From: Aristolochia californica
Lineage: Eukaryota > Streptophyta > Magnoliopsida > Piperales > Aristolochiaceae
Length of the DNA stretch: 64,000 nucleotides
NCBI GenBank assembly: GCA_029961685.1
Contig: JARWKL010000016.1
Span: forward strand, 5,643,207 to 5,707,206
Direction: 5' to 3'
A program made the translations under genes and the position numbers. This document shows positions 48,401 through 63,130 of the stretch, in pieces. Position 1 is the stretch's first letter, and every line of letters begins with the position of its first letter. Under the pieces are notes generated by a model. The model saw only the letters and a list, made by a program, of their open reading frames with translations, ran no database searches and was not told the origin of the DNA.

Positions 48401-51400
48401 AGCCCAAAGACCAAGGAGAAGGCCCACAGGCCCACACAGTGGTGGCATGATGGTAAATAAAGAGTATCTCATAAAGATGGCACTAATGTAATTAGTTTAT
48501 GATGTATGTCTCTTATTCACTCTTACTAGGGTGAAGGTATTCTTGTAATATTAGTACTTTTGGTATGTATAAATACAACTTAAGGGGGAGGGTTTGGACA
48601 AGTCCATTACCCTAATTTTCCTTCTCTTTTCTCCAAATTCGTAACTCTTCATCTTCTCCTCCTAAAACCTTCTCTCCACAACTCTTGTTCTTCTTCTCAC
48701 CCCTTAATCCTCTTCTATTGTGATTACACATCATTGAATGATAAGTTTCAACAAGGTATCAGAGCGAGAAATGATCTAAGATGTAAAAGGAGAAGAAGAT
48801 AGAGAAGAAAAGAGGAAGATTAGGGTAATGGACTTGTCCAAACCCATAAAATAAAGAAGTCATCTCCCATACAAATACCATAAAAAATCTCTCATTTATC
48901 CAAGATAATCTCTCAATGAATATCAATTCACTTCTGAACTTCCAATTATTTACCTTTGCATCCCATAGAAAATAATATCATCGAAAATATATTTCTTTTT
49001 TTTTAAGAACTCCAAAATATATTTCTTATTAGAACTACACTAAGCACTACTTCTAAATGTTCAAATAATCAAAATTCACTATGCTTCAACTGACTTCAGA
49101 AACTACCATAGCTTAAGCTTTTCAACTTAATATATTTTGTAGCATTGACTAACTAGGTGAAAGCATTCAGAAAAAAGAAAATGAGCATTTCACATGCAAC
49201 TATGAAAATCTACTTTTTTAACTCCAAATTGGCAACAGAAACAAATTCCTGAAAGATTCTATTTCTATAACTTATGCCTGTCCAAAAAATTTCACATACT
49301 ATTTTATGGATGATAATTTTGTCCATTTCCAAAAGAAAAGTTACATCTGCTAACCTGCCTCTGGAATTTTCTTTTCTCTTCAATGCTGATTACAACACAG
49401 GTTACAGCCCAAACTTTGGTTAGACATAGGGCCAAGACTTCACACTAGAGAAATTATATTGCTTTTCAAACTTCATCCAAGGCTACAGCCCAAACTTTTA
49501 GTTCCCTTTCTTTCGTTGTAATCTTTGTTTCCTTGTTTTCTTTTTTCTTCTTGTTTGTTGGGGGCTTTCCCCCTTCCATTGCCTCTTGGATTTTAATAAA
49601 ATCCTGTGCCTTTTGAAAAAAAAAATTCACAAATCACTCCAAATTTTCCTTGACGACCACCTAATACTTTAGGGGTCTAAAATAAGGAAAATTAATAAAT
49701 TTAAGTCAGTTTATTACTTAAATAAGTTAGCTCATATATTTTGTTTCACTTATATAACTTCTACCACATATGATTGTAAATTCTATGTCCTTAGCAATAA
49801 GAGTTGCACCTATCACTGTGAGTATACCTGTGCATCCAAAGCACATTGAGCCAAACGATCACAAGTGATTTGACTCTCTTGAAGCTCCTTGCGTAGTTCT
49901 ACATTACTTGCTTCAAGGGTTGAAATTCTGTATCGAAGAATCTACACCAAGAAAAAAGAAAATGATACAACATGTTGAAACATCAATTTGTTTAACAAAT
50001 AATAACCGCACATCTCAAATAAAAGTTACCTGAAGCTCCTCTAATGGTGCCCCTTCACCACGCAAGAAGAGGAGCTCAGCTTGCAACTGCTCGAGCTGAC
50101 TCCTCATCCTTTGCATCTGTGCAGCCATTGGATCCCGATTTATCTACATGTAAATCAGTGCATTTAGACCATCTCATCATTGATAAGAGAGATAAAAGGA
50201 AGAGAGGGAGGGTGATTGTCCCATTCCATTGACCAACATACAATAGCCTTATTCTGAATGTTGCGAGCTCGATTTGCATATTTCAAAGTATTAAGTGTTT
50301 CCTCGGCATTTGTATCTGCAGGACTGACACAAGCTACGCAAAAGAAAAAAGAGAATCATTTCTATATCCAAATAGAAGAGAAGCCAGAAAACAGAAGTCA
50401 GATTTGTTTAGGCAACTGAATTCCGACTCTCCTTGAAGCCCAGGTTATCCCTGGTTTACCTGCAAAAGTATATAGCTAATAACAATGTAAACTAACCTAT
50501 CATAACTGTTTTAGTGTTACCGCCAAGTGAATCCTGCAAAATAAAAAATTGTCAAACAATATAGAAATATTTAAAAAATAAAAGAGTATTTCTTCAAAGG
50601 AAGGATTACCTACTCCTTTATATGGAAAGAATTTTTTAACACCATATAAAAGACTCACCAAGTAACATGATGAAAGCAACATTTGGACTCTTGTATTAAA
50701 AATGAAAGTAGTAACAGCTGATTGAGTTCTTTGCAAATCAATGAGAAAAAAAAAACATTTACAATTTTCTTCTAAAATTAATGCAGGTTTTGTAATGAAA
50801 ACTATCAAATGATTTCCTTCAGGCTGAGCATATGGCAAGAAGTCTACGCATAGAAACCACCTAATAGTTGCTATTGATTTCATGGGAGGAATGGGTGCTG
50901 AAACACAAAATAACTGAGCCCCAAATTTATATAGGGTCTAGAGTAGGAACGAGAATATGTTACTACAGAACTGTCACATATGAAACCAGATAAGCATGTT
51001 TCAAGAATCTAAGGAAAAACAAACAGGATGAAGACAATATCAAAAAGAGGACAATCCAACTAAAAGAATCCCCTTGCCTGCAGTAAGCGTGTTAGCTTGC
51101 TATCCCGATATGGAACATGCCCTCCTTCTTTCCGTTTTTTGTCATCACCCAAGGCACTTATCACATTACCCAGAGCGAGTAAACCTTTATTTATATGAAT
51201 CCCTATATACAAAAACTGTGTTAGAAAGTAGCCACCAAAACCAAAACCCATCAACAAACTCTACAAACATAGTAAAACATATTTACCTTCTTTAAAACGC
51301 AGCCCATCTGCTCCAGTCCGTTTTGCACGTTCAGAACCAGCTAGATCCACCAAATGAAACTTTGCACAAAGAATATCATCAGCAATTTCATCATTGATAG

Positions 51401-53017
51401 CACCAGCATTTGTGCAGTCAGGGATTTTCTTTTGATCTATACTTATTGTAAAAATAGCATGTGATCGACTACAAAAAAGAAAAAAAGCACAAAAAAAGAA
51501 AGTTAGGTGCCAGCATGTAGTAGAGAGAGAGTGTAGCAATATTCACATAAATAGAAAGTTTAAGTTAACCTCGACTGACTATTCATGTTTGTACTCCCAG
51601 TAGCACGACATAGAGAACCTCGAGCCAAAAATGAGGCCATTTCTTCTTTTGATCTAACCTCTGCCTCTGTGACGCCGGCAAGGGTTATTCCACCATTGAC
51701 TGTCTCTCTAATCTGAATAGGAGCTTTTGATATAGCTGAAGTTTTAGCAGCAGTAACATCGTTTTTAGTAGGACAAACTGGACTCTGGTCTAGTAAATCA
51801 AACACTTCTTCCTTGAAGATCTGTGAGCCAAGAAACTTTCGTAAGTGGACTGTGAGAAAATTATGGTGGAATGTTATCATCAACATGAACAGGTTACAAG
51901 TAATTAAAAGGTCACACATATAGGAGGGAGTTGCTTTTAGTGGGTTGTGTATGTCTGAACCAAATAAACCATGTATTGCAACATATCAAAGCTTAATACT
52001 TCCAATCATCAAATATCGACAAATTAATGCACAATAAAATCCAACTAAAAGACTCAAGGCTAAGTGCAAAGTAGTCAGTACCTCGATAAATGACACTCTA
52101 ATTAGAAACTCTGTGCTTTCTTTCAATGCTTCTACTTTTGAAAATATGCTATCCATTACTTTTGGTATTATTCCGCAGCTATTTGCATCTGTTGTATAAT
52201 TAGTTCCCATTGTGTAGGTCTTGCCTGAACCAGTCTGAACCAACAAGAAGAAACAAGATAACAGAGCTTGTACAACACTAAGCCGATTGAAATTTTTTTC
52301 CAGAGAAAAATATCTTTTCTATATTAACCAAAGCGTGTCTGACCTGTCCATAAGCAAGAACAGTGGCATTGTATCCATTGAAAAGTGACTCAACCAATGG
52401 AGCCACACAATCATAAAAAATTTTAGAAGATGGAGCTCCACCACCTCCAAAGACATGATCGAACGTGAATGCATGAGAACCTATCTGTACCTGTGTAACC
52501 AAATGAAAACAGTTCTCTCAGAGTTCCTTTTTTCAAACTAAAAAACAAATGCTCTTTTAATCTGCGATCCAGTACAGAATAATTTTAGAAATTGATGGTG
52601 AGACAGAAAAAATTTAGGACTCTCTATGTGCCATGTCTAAATCAAACCAATTTTTACCTTGCAGGAATTCGAAAAATAAGTGGGGAAACACATAGGCTTG
52701 CTTCCTTGGAGGAAGCAGTAGTAAGGAAAACAACGACTTAACAGACATGAACTAAGCAAATGATGCCAAGAACACCAAGTAAAAAGTGAAACCGAATACA
52801 ATGGGCTTAGTTACGAAGCATAAAACTAAACCAACAAAATCAAACCACGACTGCATACCTGCGGTTCCCCTGGCGTGACTGTCACGCAGTCAGTGCATCC
52901 TACAAGTAACTCTGTCGTAATCAACGGCCGGATATTAACCGCAACTTTGACACATTGTGAAGTGTCCTTCTCGTGAGCATTACCCCCGGCAACTATTTTC
53001 GTGTCTGTGGTCTCCAT
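39419..53017 (-). CDS. KIN4C: Kinesin-like protein KIN-4C, 26 coding exons, 1293 aa
   Basis: Minus-strand exons: 53017-52859, 52490-52344, 52234-52082, 51820-51570, 51468-51287, 51202-51078, 50533-50497, 50333-50242, 50143-50030, 49941-49828, 47131-47045, 46954-46789, 46509-46409, 45682-45584, 45509-45396, 45312-45196, 45109-45029, 44872-44801, 44688-44566, 44426-44341, 43455-43384, 43290-43063, 42953-42809, 41252-41154, 41018-40431 and 39748-39419. Sum 3882 bases, no frame break. Kinesin-4 family members are plus-end microtubule motors; plant ones act in cell-wall deposition and cell division. The N-terminal motor (~20-375) has VAVNIRPL, P-loop GQTGSGKT across exons 2/3, NSQSSRSHA and [16 protein letters not shown] long coiled coil follows. 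A Cys-rich domain ([20 protein letters not shown], then CGDTCGC) lies near 1075-1112. The KIN-4C N-terminus and matching length favour 4C over FRA1/4A. Introns after exons 6 and 24 start with GC. A 5' UTR intron spans 53065-53339. Confidence 0.95.
47162..47678. repeat. 258-bp tandem duplication in KIN4C intron 10
   Basis: Copies at 47162-47419 and 47420-47678 share GAGTATATCAAGGGAAAGAT, AATGAAGCCACTTCCAAATA and CTAAATGGAGCCAAGCC in order. They differ at scattered positions only. Confidence 0.9.
47690..48110 (+). other. Possible second LTR-like segment in KIN4C intron 10
   Basis: The segment ends in a pyrimidine-rich leader (CTCTCTCCTATTTCTC) and CATATAAAAGAGC, then GATGATCTGGTATCTTGTTA. This resembles an LTR with a degraded TGGTATC primer site. 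No clean terminal TG...CA or partner repeat was found, so it stays tentative. Confidence 0.25.
48303..48765 (+). mobile_element. LTR with primer-binding site (TRIM or copia remnant) in KIN4C intron 10
   Basis: A 451-bp LTR begins TGTTGGTGAACATAG (48303) and ends TTTCAACA (48753), the classical TGTTG...CAACA termini. It has a TATA-like GTATGTATAAATACAAC and a pyrimidine-rich leader. It is followed at once by AGGTATCAGAGC (48754-48765), matching the initiator-tRNA-Met primer site at 11 of 12 positions. No gag/pol or second full LTR follows, which suggests a TRIM-like element or a deletion remnant. Orientation is opposite to KIN4C transcription. Confidence 0.8.
48590..48845. repeat. 27-nt perfect inverted repeat between LTR and downstream DNA
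   Basis: GGGTTTGGACAAGTCCATTA plus seven further bases (48590-48616, inside the LTR) return as an exact reverse complement at 48819-48845, just past the primer site. Flanking DNA is also purine/pyrimidine complementary. Transcribed, this would fold into a hairpin with an arm of at least 27 bp and a loop of about 200 bases. Confidence 0.9.
49482..49628 (+). mobile_element. Probable LINE 3' tail in KIN4C intron 10
   Basis: A T-rich tract is followed by a small hairpin GGGGGCTTTCCCCC, then CTTGGATTTTAATAAAATCC and a run of about ten A. This is the usual plant LINE 3' UTR layout. A clear target-site duplication was not found. Confidence 0.5.
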
Positions 53018-53560
53018 AAACCAAGCTTCCGAAAGAAGCTGACGAAACCTAGAACCTCCAACCCCTGAGAAAATAAAAAATAATAAGACAACAATTCAAA
53101 TAATGCACAAGTCCGAGACGCTTCTGAAGCTGAGCCGGGAAGCAAAACCGAAACATCACAGATCAACAAAGCATCATCTACAAACTTCAAAGCCAAAGCT
53201 AGAGGAAAACGCTAAAAACAACGAAGAGATCTCGAATAGGTGGATGGATTTACAGTGAACTAGCGACTGGTAACATTTGACAAACAGAGCAAAAAACCAT
53301 TAAAGGATGAAGCTTTTTGGAACAATGGAACCGTGTTACCTCAGATCGATGTGCTCTGCAATGCGGAGATGTAATGAAGGAGATGGAGAGGGGAAGGAGG
53401 GTTTGCTGTATGTCTTTCACGGACAGAAACGAGGAAAAATGTAATGAAGGGAAGGGTGAAGAAAGGGGAGATTTAATTGGATCGAAGCGCCCGCTTCCGA
53501 ATTCAAAATATTTCACGTGCGAGGCTGGTCGGAAAATTTTGTTTTAGATGCCTCGTGCGA
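53018..53560 (-). promoter_or_regulatory. KIN4C 5' UTR with a leader intron, and core promoter
   Basis: Just upstream of the start codon a short leader (53018-53064) is preceded by TTTTCTCAG|GGG. A matching donor GATCTGAG|GTAACA lies at 53339-53340, defining a 275-bp leader intron. The first leader exon lies to the right of 53,340. The transcription start is not visible. Confidence 0.5.
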
Positions 53561-55590
53561 CGTAATTAGCAAGCAGACATTTGAATTTGGATCCGCAGAG
53601 GCTGGTCTTCATAGACCCATATCATTTTTCCGGTCCGGTTCAAGTGAAAAACGATTTCATCGATGGTGTCACATGTGCTGGAGGACTCGCTACTCGTCCC
53701 CCGGAATCTCCCCTAGTTGAGCCTTTTGACGCAATATAATCCGAGCTGACTCAAGCAACCCAGCCCAGTTTTTATTGAGTTTTAATCATGTCCCAACACG
53801 GGGTGCAAAAAAAACCATGAAATATGCCATATAATCTGTTATGTTTATGTTCACAAGTTTTGGAGTTTAATGTAACTGATTACATTATAAAAATAGTAAC
53901 ATATCATATTTTTACATTAAGGACCTAATGATAAATTTATTCATAAATTAAACATATAAATAAGGTAATATAGTGAATAATTAAATGGTAATTAATAATA
54001 AAATGACTCAATTTAAGTGTTTTCCTATTTGCTATGGGATGACAATTTATTTGTACTAGACAAAATAGCAAAAAAATTATTCTTCCTCAAAATAATTAAA
54101 ATAATTAGTTTATTTCTACTGTAAAGATAAAAAGTAAATTAGGAGAATAGGCGGCTAAAAAACTTAAGAAATGTAAATTTGAAAATATAAAAATGAAGAA
54201 ACTAGAGAAAAAAGCGAGAAATCCTGCTAATATATTCTTTTTTATTACCCTAATTATCCATAATTACATATTTTAAGAAAAACTAAAAATTTTATATTTT
54301 TCTAATTTATGTTTTTTCTTCGCCAACTAGTTTTCGATCCACCTAATCAAATGTTGAATATTATGACAAAAATATAATTAAAAAAATATTTTTTATTTTA
54401 TTTAAAAAAACTAAGCAATAAACATGCCCCTGATTTTGTCCCTTATGGGTTAGTTGTCTAAGTAGCAACCCTAGATTTGAGGGTTTAGGGATTAGGATTT
54501 TGAGAGGGGAGGGAGTGGGGGTAAATTAGTGTATCACTTAAGACTCACACAAGAATATCATTAAATAAATGACCCTCATTTTTTCTCATTCGTAACACAC
54601 AAGCTTAAAAACCCATGTTTAAAAAAATGTTTCTAGGTCAGTTTGTTTCCCTTTTCCATCAAGAGATCAATTAATATATAGTTTAATTTGTTTCCCTTTG
54701 CCTCTAATTCAATTTTGAAAGAGTCCAACGATTAGCTTTTTTGTCACATTATGTTAGTCACATGCACTTCACCTTCACTCAATTAAACAACTTTTAAGCT
54801 TGGAACCCTTTTTCTTTCTTTCTTTCCCTTACTTTAATGGCCCCTATACTTTTACAATGGGAAAACGGCACCATTAAGAACAAAGCTTTTCTTTTACAAT
54901 CATGGCCATTGTTGTTCTTAAATGTTTGAGACTGATTCTCTATGTATGGAAATGTATGTTTTGCTGAATACATTGTGGAAAACTTCCAAAAAAGGTTTTG
55001 AGTAAAATTTGAGAGCAAACCCTCCTGTGACAAGTCCCAAGCAGTGGTTTTGTTTCCAGGAAGCTGCAGCCTCTGCTCAAAAGTACAATTTTATTAACAG
55101 TTACAGTTTCAGCAAGCTTCGAATATTTCAGGGCCTTGGTCTTCAGCATCGTTAGCCATATTCCATGTACAAGGATACTTCCCTGTCTAAACAAATTAAT
55201 AAAATCAGACACAGCTTACACAACCCATTTGATGCTGAAGTCAAGATAGCAACTGTGTAAATTATAGAACAAACAGATATATATATTTTTTTTAAAGAAG
55301 CAAATTGCTTGGTTATAATGGCATCTCTTAATTACTTTACTTGTGCAGGTAATTCATCCAGCCAATCGTGGAGCTAGCTCCAACTACAAATATTGTTGAT
55401 CAGGATGGCCAAGAGCTGTATGTAAATATATGATTTTATAAGATCAGATTCATCAATTGGTAGTCCACTAATAAATGCTTTCACTTTAATCAACGAAAAG
55501 ATGTCTCCAAAATTTACCGTCTCAAAAGATATACAAATACTAATGTAGCCAGCATCCAGGATTGTATGAGAATTGATCCGGTAATTTTTC
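53561..55590. other. Intergenic AT-rich DNA between KIN4C and MDP1
   Basis: About 2 kb of very AT-rich sequence without coding potential. The phrase TTTGTTTCCCTTT occurs twice (near 54,641 and 54,688), and a TTTC microsatellite lies near 54,808. Part of the left side is KIN4C upstream DNA. I see no transposon end. Confidence 0.45.
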
Positions 55591-59557
<3,967 letters not shown>

Positions 59558-60462
59558 GGCTACGGAGAGACGAATCGAAAGATTCTCCCACTCCGCCCTT
59601 CTCGAAAGTCGACTCGAGAAATAACATTTGACACTATCGCTTACTATTTACCAGACGAAACGTAGGCCAGTAAAATGTAAAATATCTTTTCGGAAACGAG
59701 TTTCTATAGTACGCCCGAGTTCATGGCCTACGCGAGCCAATTTTTTAAACGTGTCCGTCTCGTGCAGCTCTTGTCTTTTACCTTCCGCGCCGCCAACAAC
59801 AGCTGTTGAATCTGCCTTTGCCGTCTACGAAATGAAAACGATGCTTCGGACGACTATGTGGCCAATTTTCGTTGAATGCGACATGGATGACCAGAGGTGT
59901 CCTCCACGCTAATATATGTTATCATTTAATTTCATAATTTTAAATTTAATATTATGATTATTATTATAAATATTTTTATTAAAATAAATATATTTAAAGA
60001 TATTTATTTATTTATTTATTGTTAAATACAAATATTTAGTTCTTTTATGGTGATGTGATTTCAATGGAATGTCTCATCTTGTTAACGTGGGCTCCCAAAA
60101 AACATTGTGCTTCTCGGACTAGCAGTAGCTGAAAGGCTTGCGTGCTACAGATCGACCAGCGGAGGGAAAACAGAAAATCTAACTGCAGTTACCAGTAGCC
60201 TCCAAGATTCCGCATCTTCGAGTCGCCTCATTCCCTTCGGCGAATAAATTAAGACAAAAAAAGCCTAGATTATTCATTATTGTCGCGCTTGCCCATAGTT
60301 TCCATCGCGTTGGCGCTCCGCTATTCTCCCAAAATTCTAGCTGCTATTTTAGGAAATTTTAAATCTAGTTTCTCCTCTGGTTCTAAATTCTGTCGCCGCG
60401 ACGTGTGCTTTGCAAAAGTAGTTGTTTTGCCTCGTTACAGTTTTCTCTGCAGAAGTTGAGCA
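59558..60462. promoter_or_regulatory. Probable divergent promoter region of MDP1 and a plus-strand transcript
   Basis: The ORF at 59628-59912 (94 codons) has no domain and overlaps where the MDP1 promoter should be, so I do not call it. An AT-rich core (59,915-60,050) separates two GC-richer leader-like regions, which fits divergent transcription. Confidence 0.4.
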
Positions 60463-63130
60463 TGGACTATCTTAATCCCAGGCGAAGTAATTTTCTTGTA
60501 TTCCGTTTAATATTTTTGAGCCAGTTAACGATGAAGCTATGAAGCAGAGGTTCTAGGGTTTCAGCTACCTAAATTCGTATATTGTCTCGCTTAGAGCTTT
60601 AAACGTTTACTTTGGAGGCTTAACATTTTGATAGGAGATGTGACAGTGCTTCTTTACTGTTTTAACTGTTTATTTATTTTTGGAAGTAAATTGGTCTCAA
60701 AATTGTCTTGATTTTTCAAAATTCGTGCTTAGGTTTCGATTTTTAGACTTATATAGGATTCTTAATGATTCTTTTGTCTAGAGTTACGTTCCTGGAAGTT
60801 TTGTCGGAAATTCCAGAGAAATACTAGTACAATTATCAGTAATTTCAGTCTAAACGTTCTTGTACTCTTTCCGTTATGAATTACTCCTTTTCGTTGGAAA
60901 GTTAGTTTTTTTTTTTTTTTTAATCATTTTTATTGTCTTGTGTGATAAATGCTTATTCCAAATGTCCCCTGCAATGAAATCTGCAAGGGTCTTTATTGTC
61001 TCGCTTGGAGCTTTAAACGTTTACTCTGGAGGCTTAACATTTTGATAGGAGATGTAACAGTGCTTCTTTACTGTTTTAACTGTTTATTTATTTTTAGAAG
61101 TAAATTGGTCTCAAAACTTTCTTGATTTTTCGAAATTTGTGCTTAGGTTTCGATTGTTAGATTTATGTAGGATTCTTAATGTTTCTTTTGTCTAGACTTA
61201 CGTTCCTGGAAGTTTTATCAGAAATTCCAGAGAAATACTAGTTCAATTATCTCTAATTTCAGTCTAAATGCTCTTGTACTCTTTCTGTTGTGATTTACTC
61301 CCTTTCGTTGGAAATTTAGTTTGTTTTTATTTAATCATTTTTGTTGTCTTGTGTGATAAAGGCTTATTCTAAATGTCCCCTGCAATGAAATCTGCAAGGG
61401 TCTTTTCATCTTTGGTTCTATTTGCTTAGTGTTATATCTGTGAATACAAGGGCAGTTTGAAGGATTTATCAGTTAGTCATTCCAATGAATTTTGTGAAGA
61501 AATGTTTCCTGGTGCTTTCCCCTAATCTTTGTTCTTTGCCTTGTACAGGTTTTAAACATTTTGTGGGTATCAATTATTAGCGTTCTTTGCTCTTGGCCCA
61601 TTCAGTCCTTCAGTCACGTTCCTGGCTAGTCAAATGAGAGGTTAAACCTGACGTTGGCCGAAGACATGATTTTGTACTCCTAGGTGCATCTAACGCACTT
61701 TTGTCAGAAATGGCCATTATTGGTTCATTGCAATTGTCCCATGAACTTGGGATTTGTGAGAAATATGGAGGCCATTGGTGCTCTAACCCGTTTAAGGTGC
61801 TTGTCGTTATCACTTTCTAACATTGTTAGTACATGGATACATTTACTGAAGCTTCACTGATCATTTTTCAGAGGTTTCCAAAAAAGGACCATATACACTT
61901 CCACAGCATTTCACTCTCCTCTAAATCTCTGGTATCATTTTTTTTATTGGGATCCTTTCACAATCCTTTTTTTCTTTGAAATTTTCAGAGAGACTTGAAC
62001 ATGGATTTGCAATTATTAGAAAATAAAGTTTGCCACAAGTAATATAGAATTACAGAATTATTTTAATACGTTTGGAAAGAGTGAGAGAGTGTGTGTGTCT
62101 GTTTGGGGGGAGGGGGAGGGTGATCTAGTTGATATAGAGGCCAAGAAATAAGTTGGCAAAAGGATATGAGACTTCAAACACTGGGATTCTCATATCAAAG
62201 AAATCTCCCACAACATCTTCTTAGTTTTGGTTCAAACTTATAGAAGTTCACAATCTGACAAACTTCAATTGGCTAATTTGTTGGATAATCTTTTTGAGAA
62301 TGAAATAGAAGTCACAATTTTTTTATTTTTGAGCTAAAACCTATCACAGAATGATTCATCAAATATCTAGGGTTATATGTGAAGATCTACTACAAGATTT
62401 TCCATCTGGGTGGATATGTGGAGATCTACTAGAAGATTTTACAGCCTAGTTTCTATTATTTATTGCCTTTTGAGGAGGTTTCTTTCTAACTAGAATAGGA
62501 GAATAAGGGTCAAGTTTCAGCGGTCTCTGATCATCTTTGGTGGGGCTGTTTGTGACTAATATACTAAAAGAATTGCAAAAACTGAGGGTGCTTCTTTGAG
62601 CAATACCACATAATGCCACTCAGGGGGCAATGTCAATAACCATGTTATACTGATGTTGTGGTTTGTGTGAAATTACTCGTTTAGAGTATTTAGTCGAAGC
62701 TCCATCAAGCATTTAGCCCCTTATTGTTTTGTGCTCAAAGAAGATAGGTTGTCTGACAAGATTACAAAAGGAAAACAGAGAGAACAGAGAGTATTGATTA
62801 GTATCAACTGTAAAAATTTAGTTAATATCTTTGGTCAATGATGAGCCTCACCGATCACAACCAAGAAAGAAACAGCTGATGTCCTATAATTATCCCAATA
62901 GTAGCTTTTGTCAGGTTATTAACCTGGAAAAGGATATGATGAAATTTTCTTCCTTCAAAAGATTATGCTAGTTGGAGTGGTGGTTCAAAAGTTAGATGAT
63001 AAATACCCGACATAGTTGATTGCCAAAGAAGAAAGAAAAACTGTGCAATGGCCTCAAGGAAAGAAGCCGAGGAGCAGCAACTCAATTCAGACTTTCTTAA
63101 GATTGCCTCTCTTATGATAAAGCTGAAAGG
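60463..63130 (+). other. Possible 5' part of a plus-strand gene running out of the window
   Basis: An ATG at 60463 (MDYLNPRR...) runs into a donor-like CGAA|GTAATT. A second exon-like piece at 63048-63130 starts MASRKEAEEQQLNSDFL and ends at AAAGG|GTAAGG. I cannot connect the two in a supported model or name a family. The DNA between behaves like a long intron with a tandem duplication. Treat as a weak hypothesis. Confidence 0.2.
60580..61404. repeat. 414-bp tandem duplication
   Basis: Copies at 60580-60993 and 60994-61404 match closely. Each opens TATTGTCTCGCTT and then has GGAGGCTTAACATTTTGATA, AGAAATACTAGT and, at the end, CCCCTGCAATGAAATCTGCA. By eye divergence is about 5 percent. Confidence 0.92.

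Noticed and set aside
59628..59912. 94-codon plus-strand ORF beside MDP1
   Set aside because: No domain, no splice partner, and it occupies the probable MDP1 promoter; length is within chance for this GC content.
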